DNA of 64,000 bases from Nemertoderma westbladi (GCA_032718475.1 JAUCBJ010001542.1:1-64000); one strand, 5' to 3'. Counted from the first letter of the stretch, positions 1 through 14,305 are shown. The notes: generated by a model from the sequence alone, not told the origin. Made by a program: numbers and translations.

Positions 1-2080
1 ACATTGATTATGTTCAGCCAGACATTGATTATGTTCAGCCCGACATTTACTAGGTTTAGCCCGACATTGATTATGTTCAGCCCGACATTGATTATGTTCA
101 GCCCGACATTTACTAGGTTTAGCCCGACATTGATTATGTTCAGCCCGACATTGATTAGGTTCAGCCCGACATTGATTATGTTCAGCCCGACATTGATTAT
201 GTTCAGCCAGACATTGATTATGTTCAGCCCGACATTTACTAGGTTTAGCCCGACATTGATTATGTTCAGCCCGACATTGATTAGGTTCAGCCCGACATTG
301 ATTATGTTCAGCCCGACTTTGATTAGGTTCAACCCGACTTTGATTAGGTTCAGCCCGACATTGATTATGTTCAGCCCGACATTGATTAGGTTCAGCCCGA
401 CATTTATTATGTTCAGCCCGACATTGATTAGGTTCAGCCCGACATTGATTATGTTCAGCCCGACATTGATTATGTTCAGCCCGACATTGATTATGTTCAG
501 CCCGACATTGATTAGGTTCAGCCCGACATTGATTAGGTTCAGCCCGACATTGATTAGGTTCAGCCTGATTTATTTTGTTCAGCCCGACATTGATTATGTT
601 CAGCCAGACATTGATTATGTTCAGCCCGACATTTATTATGTTCAGCCAGACATTGATTAGGTTTAGCCCGACATTTATTATGTTCAGCCCGACATTGATT
701 AGGTTCAGCCCGACATTGATTATGTTCAGCCCGACATTGATTAGGTTCAGCCCGACATTGATTATGTTCAGCCCGACATTGATTAGGTTCAGCCCGACAT
801 TGATTAGGTTCAGCCCGACATTGATTAGGTTCAGCCTGATTTATTTTGTTCAGCCCGACATTGATTATGTTCAGCCAGACATTGATTTTGTTCAGCCCGA
901 CATTGATTATGTTCAGCCAGACATTGATTAGGTTTAGCCCGACATTTATTATGTTCAGCCCGACATTGATTAGGTTCAGCCCGACATTGATTATGTTCAG
1001 CCCGACTTTGATTAGGTTCAACCCGACTTTGATTAGGTTCAGCCCGACATTGATTATGTTCAGCCCGACATTGATTATGTTCAGCCAGACATTGATTATG
1101 TTCAGCCCGACATTTACTAGGTTTAGCCCGACATTGATTATGTTCAGCCCGACATTGATTAGGTTCAGCCCGACATTGATTATGTTCAGCCCGACTTTGA
1201 TTAGGTTCAACCCGACTTTGATTAGGTTCAGCCCGACATTGATTATGTTCAGCCCGACATTGATTAGGTTCAGCCTGATTTATTTTGTTCAGCCTGACAT
1301 TGATTATGTTCAGCCCGACATTTACTAGGTTTAGCCCGACATTGATTATGTTCAGCCCGACATTGATTAGGTTCAGCCCGACATTGATTATGTTCAGCCC
1401 GACTTTGATTAGGTTCAACCCGACATTGATTAGGTTCAGCCCGACATTGATTATGTTCAGCCCGACATTGATTAGGTTCAGCCCGACATTGATTAGGTTC
1501 AGCCCGACTTTGATTAGGTTTAGCCCGACTTTGATTAGGTTCAGCCCGACATTGATTATGTTCAGCTCGACTTTGATTAGGTTCAACCCGACTTTGATTA
1601 TGTTCAGCCAGACATTGATTATGTTCAGCCCGACATTTACTAGGTTTAGCCCGACATTGATTATGTTCAGCCCGACATTGATTAGGTTCAGCCCGACATT
1701 GATTAGGTTCAGCCTGACATTGATTATGTTCAGCCCGACATTGATTATGTTCAGCCCGACATTTACTAGGTTTAGCCCGACATTGATTAGGTTCAGCCCG
1801 ACATTGATTAGGTTCAGCCTGACATTGATTATGTTCAGCCCGACATTGATTAGGTTCAGCCTGACATTGATTATGTTCAGCCCGACTTTGATTAGGTTCA
1901 GCCCGACATTGATTATGTTCAGCCTGACATTGATTATGTTCAGCCCGACATTGATTAGGTTCAGCCAGACATTGATTATGTTCAGCCCGACATTGATTAT
2001 GTTCAGCCCGACATTGATTAGGTTCAGCCTGACATTGATTAGGTTCAGCCTGACATTGATTATGTTCAGCCCGACATTTA

Positions 2081-3004
2081 CTAGGTTTAGCCCGACATTG
2101 ATTAGGTTCAGCCCGACATTGATTAGGTTCAGCCTGACATTGATTATGTTCAGCCCGACATTGATTATGTTCAGCCCGACATTGATTAGGTTCAGCCCGA
2201 CATTGATTAGGTTCAGCCCGACTTTGATTATGTTCAGCCCGACATTGATTATGTTCAGCCCGACATTGATTAGGTTCAGCCTGACATTGATTAGGTTCAG
2301 CCTGACATTGATTATGTTCAGCCCGACATTTACTAGGTTTAGCCCGACATTGATTAGGTTCAGCCCGACATTGATTAGGTTCAGCCTGACATTGATTATG
2401 TTCAGCCCGACATTGATTATGTTCAGCCCGACATTGATTAGGTTCAGCCCGACATTGATTAGGTTCAGCCCGACTTTGATTATGTTCAGCCCGACATTGA
2501 TTAGGTTCAGCCCGACATTGATTATGTTCAGCCCGACATTTACTAGGTTCAGCCCGACTTTGATTAGGTTCAGCCCGACATTGATTATGTTCAGCCCGAC
2601 ATTGATTAGGTTCAGCCTGACATTGATTAGGTTCAGCCTGACATTGATTATGTTCAGCCCGACATTTACTAGGTTTAGCCCGACATTGATTAGGTTCAGC
2701 CCGACATTGATTAGGTTCAGCCTGACATTGATTATGTTCAGCCCGACATTGATTATGTTCAGCCCGACATTGATTAGGTTCAGCCCGACATTGATTAGGT
2801 TCAGCCCGACTTTGATTATGTTCAGCCCGACATTGATTAGGTTCAGCCCGACATTGATTATGTTCAGCCCGACATTTACTAGGTTTAGCCCGACATTGAT
2901 TATGTTCAGCCCGACATTGATTATGTTCAGCCCGACTTTGATTAGGTTTAGCCCTACATTTATTGCTCAGCCTGATTTATTTTGTTCAGCCTGACATTGA
3001 TTAT
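2081..3004. repeat. Higher-order repeat within the 21-bp array (252/336 bp)
   Basis: The rare unit variant with TTTACTAGG recurs with the CTAGG at 2081, 2333, 2543, 2669 and 2879. Spacings are 252, 210, 126 and 210 bp, all exact multiples of 21. The blocks 2333-2668 and 2669-3004 are therefore copies of a 16-unit (336-bp) higher-order repeat. This points to duplication of multi-unit blocks rather than single-unit slippage. Confidence 0.8.
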
Positions 3005-5269
3005 GTTCAGCCCGACTTTGATTAGGTTCAGCCCGACTTTGATTAGGTTCAGCCTGATTTATTTTGTTCAGCCCGACTTTGATTAGGTTCAACCCGACAT
3101 TGATTATGTTCAGCCAGACATTGATTATGTTCAGCCCGACATTTACTAGGTTTAGCCCGACATTGATTAGGTTCAACCCGACATTGATTATGTTCAGCCA
3201 GACATTGATTATGTTCAGCCCGACATTTACTAGGTTTAGCCCGACATTGATTAGGTTCAGCCTGACATTGATTAGGTTCAGCCCGACATTGATTATGTTC
3301 AGCCCGACTTTGATTAGGTTCAGCCCGACATTGATTATGTTTAGCCCGACATTGATTATGTTCAGCCCGACATTGATTAGGTTTAGCCCGACATTGATTA
3401 GGTTCAGCCCGACATTGATTAGGTTCAGCCCGACATTGATTAGGTTCAGCCCGACATTGATTAGGTTCAGCCCGACATTGATTAGGTTCAGCCCGACATT
3501 GATTAGGTTCAGCCCGACATTGATTAGGTTCAGCCTGACATTGATTAGGTTCAGCCCGACATTGATTATGTTTAGCCCGACATTGATTATGTTCAGCCCG
3601 ACATTGATTAGGTTCAGCCCGACATTGATTATGTTCAGCCCGACTTTGATTAGGTTCAGCCCGACATTGATTATGTTTAGCCCGACATTGATTATGTTCA
3701 GCCCGACATTGATTAGGTTCAGCCCGACATTGATTAGGTTCAGCCCGACATTGATTAGGTTTAGCCTGATTTATTTTGTTCAACCCGACATTGATTAGGT
3801 TTAGCCCGACATTGATTAGGTTCAGCCCGACTTTGATTAGGTTCAGCCCGACATTGATTATGTTTAGCCCGACATTGATTATGTTCAGCCCGACATTGAT
3901 TAGGTTCAGCCCGACATTGATTAGGTTCAGCCCGACATTGATTAGGTTTAGCCTGATTTATTTTGTTCAACCCGACATTGATTAGGTTTAGCCCGACATT
4001 GATTAGGTTCAGCCCGACATTGATTAGGTTCAGCCCGACATTGATTAGGTTCAGCCTGACATTGATTAGGTTCAGCCCGACATTGATTACGTTTAGCCCG
4101 ACATTGATTATGTTTAGCCCGACATTGATTAGGTTCAGCCTGACATTGATTAGGTTCAGCCTGACATTGATTAGGTTCAGCCCGACTTTGATTAGGTTCA
4201 ACCCGACTTTGATTAGGTTCAACCCGACTTTGATTAGGTTCAACCCGACTTTGATTAGGTTCAACCCGACTTTGATTAGGTTCAGCCTGACATTGATTAT
4301 GTTTAGCCCGACATTGATTATGTTCAGCCCGACATTGATTAGGTTCAGCCCGACTTTGATTAGGTTCAACCCGACTTTGATTAGGTTCAACCCGACTTTG
4401 ATTAGGTTCAGCCTGACATTGATTAGGTTCAGCCCGACTTTGATTAGGTTCAACCCGACTTTGATTAGGTTCAACCCGACTTTGATTAGGTTCAGCCCGA
4501 CTTTGATTAGGTTCACCCCGACTTTGATTAGGTTCAGCCCGACTTTGATTAGGTTCAGCCTGACATTGATTAGGTTAAGCCCGACTTTGATTAGGTTCAG
4601 CCCGACTTTGATTATGTTCACCCCGACTTTGATTAGGTTCAGCCCGACTTTGATTAGGTTCAGCCCGACTTTGATTAGGTTCACCCCGACTTTGATTAGG
4701 TTCAGCCCGACTTTGATTAGGTTCAGCCCGACTTTGATTAGGTTCAGCCCGACTTTGATTAGGTTCAGCCTGACATTGATTATGTTTAGCCCGACATTGA
4801 TTAGGTTCAGCCCGACTTTGATTATGTTCACCCCGACTTTGATTAGGTTCAGCCCGACTTTGATTAGGTTCAGCCCGACTTTGATTAGGTTCAGCCCGAC
4901 TTTGATTAGGTTCAGCCTGACATTGATTATGTTTAGCCCGACATTGATTATGTTCAGCCCGACATTGATTATGTTCAGCCCGACTTTGATTAGGTTCAGC
5001 CCGACTTTGATTAGGTTCAACCCGACTTTGATTAGGTTCAACCCGACTTTGATTAGGTTCAGCCTGACATTGATTAGGTACAGCCCGACTTTGATTAGGT
5101 TCAGCCTGACATTGATTATGTTCAGCCCGACATTGATTATGTTCAGCCCGACTTTGATTAGGTTCAGCCCGACTTTGATTATGTTCAACCCGACTTTGAT
5201 TAGGTTCAGCCCGACTTTGATTAGGTTCAACCCGACTTTGATTAGGTTCAACCCGACTTTGATTAGGTT

Positions 5270-6420
5270 CAGCCTGACATTGATTATGTTTAGCCCGACA
5301 TTGATTATGTTCAGCCCGACATTGATTTTGTTCAGCCCGACTTTGATTAGGTTCAGCCTGACATTGATTATGTTCAGCCCGACATTGATTTTGTTCAGCC
5401 CGACATTGATTAGGTTCAGCCCGACTTTGATTAGGTTCAACCCGACTTTGATTAGGTTCAGCCTGACATTGATTATGTTTAGCCCGACATTGGTTATGTT
5501 CAGCCCGACATTGATTATGTTCAGCCCGACATTGATTTTGTTCAGCCCGACATTGATTAGGTTCAGCCCGACTTTGATTAGGTTCAACCCGACTTTGATT
5601 AGGTTCAGCCTGACATTGATTATGTTTAGCCCGACATTGGTTATGTTCAGCCCGACATTGATTATGTTCAGCCCGACATTGATTATGTTCAGCCCGACAT
5701 TGATTAGGTTCAGCCCAACATTGATTATGTTCAGCCCGACATTGATTTTGTTCAGCCCGACATTGATTAGGTTCAGCCCGACTTTGATTAGGTTCAGCCT
5801 GACATTGATTAGGTTCAGCCCGACATTGATTATGTTCAGCCCGACATTGGTTATGTTCAGCCCGACATTGATTATGTTCAGCCCGACATTGATTTTGTTC
5901 AGCCCGACATTGATTAGGTTCAGCCTGACATTGATTAGGTTCAGCCCGACATTGATTATGTTCAGCCCGACATTGGTTATGTTCAGCCCGACATTGATTA
6001 TGTTCAGCCCGACATTGATTAGGTTCAGCCCGACTTTGATTAGGTTCAGCCTGACATTGATTAGGTTCAGCCCGACATTGATTATGTTCAGCCCGACATT
6101 GGTTATGTTCAGCCCGACATTGATTATGTTCAGCCCGACATTGATTTTGTTCAGCCCGACTTTGATTAGGTTCAGCCTGACATTGATTATGTTCAGCCCG
6201 ACATTGATTTTGTTCAGCCCGACATTGATTAGGTTCAGCCCGACTTTGATTAGGTTCAGCCTGACATTGATTAGGTTCAGCCCGACATTGATTATGTTCA
6301 GCCCGACATTGGTTATGTTCAGCCCGACATTGATTATGTTCAGCCCGACATTGATTTTGTTCAGCCCGACATTGATTAGGTTCAGCCCGACTTTGATTAG
6401 GTTCAACCCGACTTTGATTA
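5270..6420. repeat. Higher-order repeat within the 21-bp array (126/147/210 bp)
   Basis: A diagnostic ATTGGTTATG variant has its GG at 5492, 5639, 5849, 5975, 6101 and 6311, giving spacings of 147, 210, 126, 126 and 210 bp (7, 10, 6, 6 and 10 units). The units around it recur in the same order (TATG, GGTTATG, TATG, TTTG, TAGG). This is a local family of 6- to 10-unit blocks. Confidence 0.8.
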
Positions 6421-9400
6421 TGTTTAGCCCGACATTGATTATGTTCAGCCCGACATTGATTAGGTTCAGCCCGACTTTGATTAGGTTCAGCCCGACTTTG
6501 ATTAGGTTCAACCCGACTTTGATTAGGTTCAGCCTGACATTGATTATGTTCAGCCCGACTTTGATTAGGTTTAGCCCGACATTGATTAGGTTCAGCCTGA
6601 CATTGATTATGTTCAGCCTGACATTGATTATGTTCAGCCCGACTTTGATTAGGTTCAGCCCGACTTTGATTAGGTTCAGCCCGACTTTGATTAGGTTCAA
6701 CCCGACTTTGATTAGGTTCAGCCTGACATTGATTATGTTCAGCCCGACTTTGATTAGGTTTAGCCCGACATTGATTAGGTTCAGCCTGACATTGATTATG
6801 TTCAGCCCGACTTTGATTAGGTTTAGCCCGACATTGATTAGGTTCAGCCTGACATTGATTAGGTTCAGCCTGACATTGATTATGTTCAGCCCGACATTGA
6901 TTATGTTCAGCCCGACATTGATTATGTTCAGCCCGACATTGATTAGGTTCAGCCTGATTTATTTTTTTCAGCCCGACTTTGATTAGGTTCAGCCCGACAT
7001 TGATTATGTTCAGCCCGACATTGATTAGGTTCAGCCCGACATTGATTAGGTTCAACCCGACTTTGATTTTGTTCAGCCCGACATTGATTATGTTCAGCCC
7101 GACTTTGATTAGGTTCAGCCCGACATTGATTATGTTCAGCCCGACATTGATTAGGTTCAGCCCGACATTGATTAGGTTCAACCCGACATTGATTATGTTC
7201 AGCCCGACTTTGATTAGGTTCAGCCCGACATTGATTTTGTTCAGCCCGACATTGATTATGTTCAGCCCGACTTTGATTAGGTTCAGCCCGACATTGATTA
7301 TGTTCAGCCCGACATTGATTATGTTCAGCCCGACTTTGATTAGGTTCAACCCGACTTTGATTTTGTTCAGCCCGACATTGATTATGTTCAGCCCGACTTT
7401 GATTAGGTTCAGCCCGACATTGATTATGTTCAGCCCGACATTGATTATGTTCAGCCCGACTTTGATTAGGTTCAGCCCGACTTTGATTAGGTTCAGCCTG
7501 ACATTGATTAGGTTCAGCCTGACATTGATTAGGTTCAGCCTGACATTGATTATGTTCAGCCTGACATTGATTAGGTTCAGCCTGACATTGATTAGGTTCA
7601 GCCTGACATTGATTAGGTTCAGCCCGACATTGATTATGTTCAGCCCGACTTTGATTAGGTTCAGCCCGACTTTGATTAGGTTCAGCCCGACATTGATTAT
7701 GTTCAGCCCGACTTTGATTAGGTTCAGCCCGACTTTGATTAGGTTCAGCCTGACATTGATTAGGTTCAGCCTGACATTGATTAGGTTCAGCCTGACATTG
7801 ATTATGTTCAGCCTGACATTGATTAGGTTCAGCCTGACATTGATTAGGTTCAGCCCGACATTGATTATGTTCAGCCCGACTTTGATTAGGTTCAGCCCGA
7901 CTTTGATTAGGTTCAGCCCGACATTGATTATGTTCAGCCCGACTTTGATTAGGTTCAGCCCGACTTTGATTAGGTTCAGCCTGACATTGATTATGTTTAG
8001 CCCGACATTGATTAGGTTCAACCCGACTTTGATTAGGTTCAACCCGACTTTGATTAGGTTCAGCCCGACATTGATTATGTTCAGCCTGACATTGATTATG
8101 TTTAGCCCGACATTGATTTTGTTCAGCCCGACATTGATTAGGTTCAGCCCGACTTTGATTAGGTTCAGCCCGACATTGATTATGTTCAGCCCGACTTTGA
8201 TTAGGTTCAGCCCGACATTGATTATGTTCAGCCCGACTTTGATTAGGTTCAGCCCGACTTTGATTATGTTCAGCCCGACTTTGATTAGGTTCAGCCCGAT
8301 TTTGATTATGTTCAGCCCGACTTTGATTAGGTTCAGCCCGACTTTGATTAGGTTCAGCCTGACATTGATTAGGTTCAGCCCGACATTGATTATGTTCAGC
8401 CCGACTTTGATTAGGTTCAGCCCGACTTTGATTAGGTTCAGCCCGACTTTGATTATGTTCAGCCCGACTTTGATTAGGTTCAGCCCGACATTGATTAGGT
8501 TCAGCCCGACATTGATTAGGTTCAGCCCGACTTTGATTAGGTTCAGCCTGACATTGATTAGGTTCAGCCCGACATTGATTATGTTCAGCCCGACTTTGAT
8601 TATGTTCAGCCCGACTTTGATTAGGTTCAGCCCGACTTTGATTATGTTCAGCCCGACTTTGATTAGGTTCAGCCCGACTTTGATTAGGTTCAGCCTGACA
8701 TTGATTAGGTTCAGCCCGACATTGATTATGTTCAGCCCGACTTTGATTAGGTTCAGCCCGACTTTGATTAGGTTCAGCCCGACATTGATTAGGTTCAGCC
8801 CGACATTGATTAGGTTCAGCCCGACATTGATTAGGTTCAGCCTGATTTATTTTGTTCAGCCCGACTTTGATTAGGTTCAACCCGACATTGATTAGGTTCA
8901 GCCTGACATTGATTATGTTCAGCCCGACATTGATTAGGTTCAGCCCGACATTGATTATGTTCAGCCCGACTTTGATTAGGTTCAACCCGACTTTGATTAG
9001 GTTCAGCCTGACATTGATTAGGTTCAGCCCGACATTGATTAGGTTCAACCCGACTTTGATTAGGTTCAGCCTGACATTGATTATGTTCAGCCCGACTTTG
9101 ATTAGGTTCAACCCGACTTTGATTAGGTTCAGCCTGACATTGATTAGGTTCAGCCCGACATTGATTAGGTTCAACCCGACTTTGATTAGGTTCAGCCTGA
9201 CATTGATTATGTTTAGCCCGACATTGATTATGTTCAGCCCGACATTGATTATGTTCAGCCCGACTTTGATTAGGTTCAGCCCGACTTTGATTAGGTTCAA
9301 CCCGACTTTGATTAGGTTCAGCCTGATTTATTTTGTTCAGCCTGACATTGATTAGGTTCAGCCCGACATTGATTAGGTTCAGCCCGACTTTGATTAGGTT

Positions 9401-12400
9401 CAACCCGACTTTGATTATGTTTAGCCCGACATTGATTATGTTCAGCCCGACATTGATTTTGTTCAGCCTGACATTGATTAGGTTCAGCCTGATTTATTTT
9501 GTTCAGCCCGACTTTGATTAGGTTTAGCCCGACATTGATTAGGTTCAACCCGACTTTGATTAGGTTCAGCCTGACATTGATTAGGTTCAGCCCGACTTTG
9601 ATTAGGTTCAACCCGACTTTGATTATGTTTAGCCCGACATTGATTAGGTTCAGCCCGACTTTGATTAGGTTCAACCCGACTTTGATTAGGTTTAGCCCGA
9701 CATTGATTAGGTTCAGCCTGACATTGATTATGTTCAGCCTGACATTGATTATGTTCAGCCCGACTTTGATTAGGTTTAGCCCGACATTGATTAGGTTCAG
9801 CCTGACATTGATTAGGTTCAGCCCGACATTGATTAGGTTCAGCCCGACTTTGATTAGGTTCAACCCGACTTTGATTAGGTTCAGCCTGACATTGATTAGG
9901 TTCAGCCCGACATTGATTAGGTTCAACCCGACTTTGATTAGGTTCAGCCTGACATTGATTAGGTTCAGCCTGACATTGATTAGGTTCAACCCGACTTTGA
10001 TTAGGTTCAGCCTGACATTGATTAGGTTCAGCCCGACATTGATTAGGTTCAACCCGACTTTGATTAGGTTCAGCCTGACATTGATTATGTTCAGCCCGAC
10101 TTTGATTAGGTTCAACCCGACTTTGATTAGGTTCAGCCTGACATTGATTATGTTCAGCCCGACTTTGATTAGGTTTAGCCCGACATTGATTAGGTTCAGC
10201 CAGACATTGATTAGGTTCAGCCCGACATTGATTAGGTTCAGCCCGACTTTGATTAGGTTCAACCCGACTTTGATTATGTTTAGCCCGACTTTGATTATGT
10301 TCAGCCCGACATTGATTAGGTTCAGCCTGACATTGATTATGTTCAGCCCGACTTTGATTAGGTTCAACCCGACTTTGATTAGGTTCAGCCTGACATTGAT
10401 TATGTTCAGCCCGACTTTGATTAGGTTTAGCCCGACATTGATTAGGTTCAGCCTGACATTGATTATGTTCAGCCTGACATTGATTATGTTCAGCCCGACT
10501 TTGATTAGGTTCAGCCCGACTTTGATTAGGTTCAGCCCGACTTTGATTAGGTTCAACCCGACTTTGATTAGGTTCAGCCTGACATTGATTATGTTCAGCC
10601 CGACTTTGATTAGGTTTAGCCCGACATTGATTAGGTTCAGCCTGACATTGATTAGGTTCAGCCCGACATTGATTAGGTTCAGCCCGACTTTGATTAGGTT
10701 CAACCCGACTTTGATTATGTTTAGCCCGACATTGATTATGTTCAGCCCGACATTGATTAGGTTCAGCCCGACTTTGATTAGGTTCAGCCCGACATTGATT
10801 AGGTTCAGCCCGACCTTGATTAGGTTTAGCCCGACATTGATTATGTTTAGCCCGACATTGATTATGTTCAGCCCGACATTGATTATGTTCAGCCCGACTT
10901 TGATTAGGTTCAGCCCGACTTTGATTAGGTTCAGCCCGACTTTGATTAGGTTCAACCCGACTTTGATTAGGTTCAGCCTGACATTGATTATGTTCAGCCC
11001 GACTTTGATTAGGTTCAGCCCGACATTGATTAGGTTCAGCCCGACATTGATTATGTTCAGCCCGACTTTGATTAGGTTCAGCCCGACTTTGATTAGGTTC
11101 AGCCCGACTTTGATTAGGTTCAGCCCGACTTTGATTAGGTTCAGCCCGACTTTGATTAGGTTCAGCCTGATTTATTTTGTTCAACCCGACATTGATTAGG
11201 TTCAGCCCGACATTGATTAGGTTCAGCCTGACATTGATTAGGTTCAGCCTGATTTATTTTCTTCAGCCCGACTTTGATTAGGTTCAACCCGACTTTGATT
11301 AGGTTCAGCCCGACTTTGATTAGGTTCAGCCCGACATTGATTAGGTTCAGCCCGACATTGATTATGTTTAGCCCGACATTGATTATGTTCAGCCCGACAT
11401 TGATTAGGTTCAGCCTGACATTGATTATGTTCAGCCCGACATTGATTATGTTCAGCCTGATTTATTTTCTTCAGCCCGACTTTGATTAGGTTCAGCCCGA
11501 CTTTGATTAGGTTCAGCCCGACTTTGATTATGTTCAGCCCGACATTGATTAGGTTCAGCCTGATTTATTTTCTTCAGCCCGACTTTGATTAGGTTCAGCC
11601 CGACTTTGATTAGGTTCAACCTGACTTTGATTATGTTTAGCCCGACATTGATTATGTTCAGCCCGACATTGATTTTGTTGAGCCCGACTTTGATTAGGTT
11701 CAGCCTGACATTGATTAGGTTCAGCCCGACATTGATTATGTTCAGCCCGACTTTGATTAGGTTCAACCCGACTTTGATTAGGTTCAGCCTGACATTGATT
11801 ATGTTCAGCCCGACATTGATTAGGTTCAGCCCGACATTGATTATGTTCAGCCCGACTTTGATTAGGTTCAACCCGACTTTGATTAGGTTCAGCCTGACAT
11901 TGATTATGTTCAGCCCGACTTTGATTAGGTTCAGCCTGACATTGATTATGTTCAGCCCGACATTGATTAGGTTCAGCCTGACATTGATTAGATTCAGCCT
12001 GACATTGATTAGGTTCAGCCTGACATTGATTCGGTTCAGCCCGACATTGATTAGGTTCAGCCCGACTTTGATTAGGTTCAGCCTGACATTGATTATGTTC
12101 AGCCCGACTTTGATTAGGTTTAGCCTGACATTGATTATGTTCAGCCTGACATTGATTATGTTCAGCCCGACTTTGATTAGGTTCAGCCCGACTTTGATTA
12201 GGTTCAGCCTGACATTGATTATGTTCAGCCTGACATTGATTAGGTTCAGCCCGACTTTGATTAGGTTCAGCCTGACATTGATTATGTTCAGCCCGACTTT
12301 GATTAGGTTCAGCCTGACATTGATTATGTTCAGCCTGACATTGATTATGTTCAGCCCGACTTTGATTAGGTTCAACCCGACTTTGATTAGGTTCAGCCCG

Positions 12401-12512
12401 ACTTTGATTAGGTTCAGCCTGATTTATTTTCTTCAGCCCGACATTGATTAGGTTCAGCCTGACATTGATTAGGTTCAGCCTTAATTTATTTTGTTTATTT
12501 ATTTTATTTACA

Positions 12513-13949
12513 ACAAGAGTCCCACAAGAAATGAAAACAAATTGGTGCCAGTTCCCAAGAAGGGCAACCTAACACTCTATGGTTCTTTTCGGGGAATCTC
12601 ATTGATCTCGATTGCTGCAAAGCTATACAATAGGATTCTATTAAATTGCATCAGGGATCCCATTGAGAGACTGCTCCGTGGAAATCAGAATGGGTTCCGT
12701 AAAGGTCGTGGGACCATGGAGCCCATTTTGGCACTTAGAAGGATAATTGAAGAGTTATCAAATAAGAAAGACAGGCATCTGGCTGTTATCTTTGTTGACT
12801 TCTTCAAGGCCTTTGATTCAGTCTCTCGCTCACGTATGTTCAGCATACTTTCATTATATGGGATTCCTGATGAAATTATTGCAGCAATCAGATCAGTATA
12901 CGATGGTTCGACAACATTTGTGTCTACTGTTGACGGTGACACAGAACCACTTGAAGTGTTATGGGGCGTCCTCCAAGGAGACACACTTGCACCATTCTTG
13001 TTCATTATTGTGGTTGACTATGTTCTACGCATGTCCTTAGATCATTATAATGATGATGGGGTGATGATAACTCCACCTACTGGCTCCAGAAGTCGAGGAA
13101 ATCCTGCCAAGTACCTAACTGATCTAGACTTTGCTGATGACTTAGGAGTACTCTCAGAATCATTAGAGGAAGCCCAACGGCTCCTCAGCTCATTAGAACA
13201 TGCTGCTTCTAGTGTTGGTCTTTTTATTAACTCCAGAAAGACCAAAATTCTGACAGTTAACTTTGAAAGTCCTCAGCAAGTCTCTGATCGGATGAGCATA
13301 AGCTCAAAGGATGGTATGCTTGAGCATGTGGACGACTTCTGTTACCTGGGATCATGGATCCGGAAGTCAGGTGAGGACCTTCGAATACGTAAGGGAAAGG
13401 CATGGGCAGCCTTGAATAGGCTTTCCCGGATTTGGAAGTCACCGAGAATTAATCGGAAACTTAAGGTCCGATTATTTAGAGCAGCAGTAGTTCCAGTACT
13501 CCTCTACGGGAGTCCATGCTGGGCTCTAACTGCTGAGGACACCAAATCTCTGGATGGCACATTCACAAGAATGCTACGCCGGGTTCATTGTGTCAAGTAC
13601 AATGCACACATCTCCAACCAGACACTATATAACATTGGAGGTTTCTCATTGGTTCCCCCAAGCTTGACACTAGAACAAAATCGCCTCCGCTTTGCAGGAC
13701 ATTGCTTTCGCCGTGAGGACCAGCCAGTGCATTCTTGTACTTTGGCAGCCTCATGGAGTGAATAAGCATGGTGGACAGCCCATGACTTTCTTGAGACGCA
13801 TCTTAAAGGACACTGGCCTTAAAGATGCGGATGATCTAGCAAATGTCATGGGTGATAGGGAGTTGTGGTGGTGCAATTTTGTTGACAAGCCGGCACAGCA
13901 TTCTTAAAAATGCAGCTGCAATGCAGCATGCCGATCCTAGTAGTAGTAG
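12513..13949 (+). mobile_element. RTE-like non-LTR retrotransposon, 5'-truncated copy A
   Basis: The open frame from 12491 to 13765 covers the fingers and palm of a reverse transcriptase. In order it shows PVPKKGNL, FRGISLISIAAKLYNR, GNQNGFRKGRGT, the catalytic block FVDFFKAFDS, GVLQGDTLAPFLF, the FADD box (about 13129-13140), YLGSWIRKSGED, and the post-RT region with LLYGSPCWALT and LRFAGHCFRRED. A 2-bp deletion near 13732 relative to copies B and C shifts the frame, and the last roughly 55 codons continue in another frame to 13907. The 3' end is a short (TAG)4 tail at 13938-13949. Trinucleotide tails and this endonuclease-RT layout fit the RTE clade; the assignment is by family knowledge, not by a tree. 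The endonuclease is absent. The copy shares its 5' breakpoint with copy B and is not likely to be active. Confidence 0.9.
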
Positions 13950-14053
13950 ACTCTCAAGCATCTTCTAATCCGATATATACTAATCTCTTTGCAATCTCCC
14001 ACTCAACTCGTTTACAAGTACCAAGTAGGTCTACTACTGTACGGTGTCCATAA

Positions 14054-14305
14054 ACTCTCTGCCACACTTTACCTCCCGCTTTTGTAGGTCTATTTAGGAA
14101 GTTATCTACTATTCATAGCTACCCTACTCGCTCTTCTACACGCGGTGACTTCCGCCTACCTCTATTCTCTCTAACCTCCTCTCAACAATCCATCAACTTT
14201 CGTGGCCCATCGACCTGGAATGACATTCCGCTCGGTATAAGGAACTCGAAAACAAAGTCGTTGTTCTCGTCCCTTTTAAAAACACATTTGTTTTCCACAA
14301 TTTAA
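14054..14305 (+). pseudogene. CR1/L2-like LINE ORF2, C-terminal fragment
   Basis: An open frame ending in TAA at 14303-14305 reads RGDFRLPLFSL, then INFRGPSTWNDIPLGIR and SLFSSLLKTHLFST. The pattern FRGPxxWNxIPxxIR followed by a short FxxxLKxHLF tail is the usual C-terminus of CR1, L2 and Rex-type reverse transcriptase proteins. A stop at 14051 and a frame change upstream show the rest is lost or degraded. AT-rich sequence follows. No start codon is expected because this is the truncated end of a transposon protein. Confidence 0.7.

Larger units (their letters stand above)
1..12490. repeat. 21-bp satellite array, open to the left edge
   Basis: Nearly 600 head-to-tail copies of a 21-bp unit with core GACATTGATTA followed by TG or GG, then TTCAGCCC. 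Variation sits at few sites: GACATTG/GACTTTG, TATG/TAGG/TTTG, TTCAG/TTTAG/TTCAA, CCCGAC/CCTGAC. About 17 units are a 19-bp variant containing CCTGATTTATTTT (for example near 560, 836, 1275, 3050, 3765, 3950, 6950, 8843, 9325, 9490, 11170, 11460, 12420). Each shifts the frame by two and ends the long open frames. Because 21 is a multiple of three, two plus and two minus frames stay open for hundreds of codons. Codon usage is just the DNA period, so I do not call genes here. The array begins before base 1 and ends abruptly in AT-rich sequence at about 12490. Confidence 0.97.

Noticed and set aside
3761-8042. Open frames of about 980-1155 codons in the 21-bp array, on both strands
   Set aside because: The unit is 21 bp with no stop in two frames per strand; the peptides are pure 7-residue repeats that end only at 19-bp variants. 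There is no independent coding evidence.
12685-13442. Minus-strand frames across RTE-like copies (also at 27075-27475 and 36686-37083)
   Set aside because: They are antisense shadows of the RT coding frame, repeated identically in each copy.
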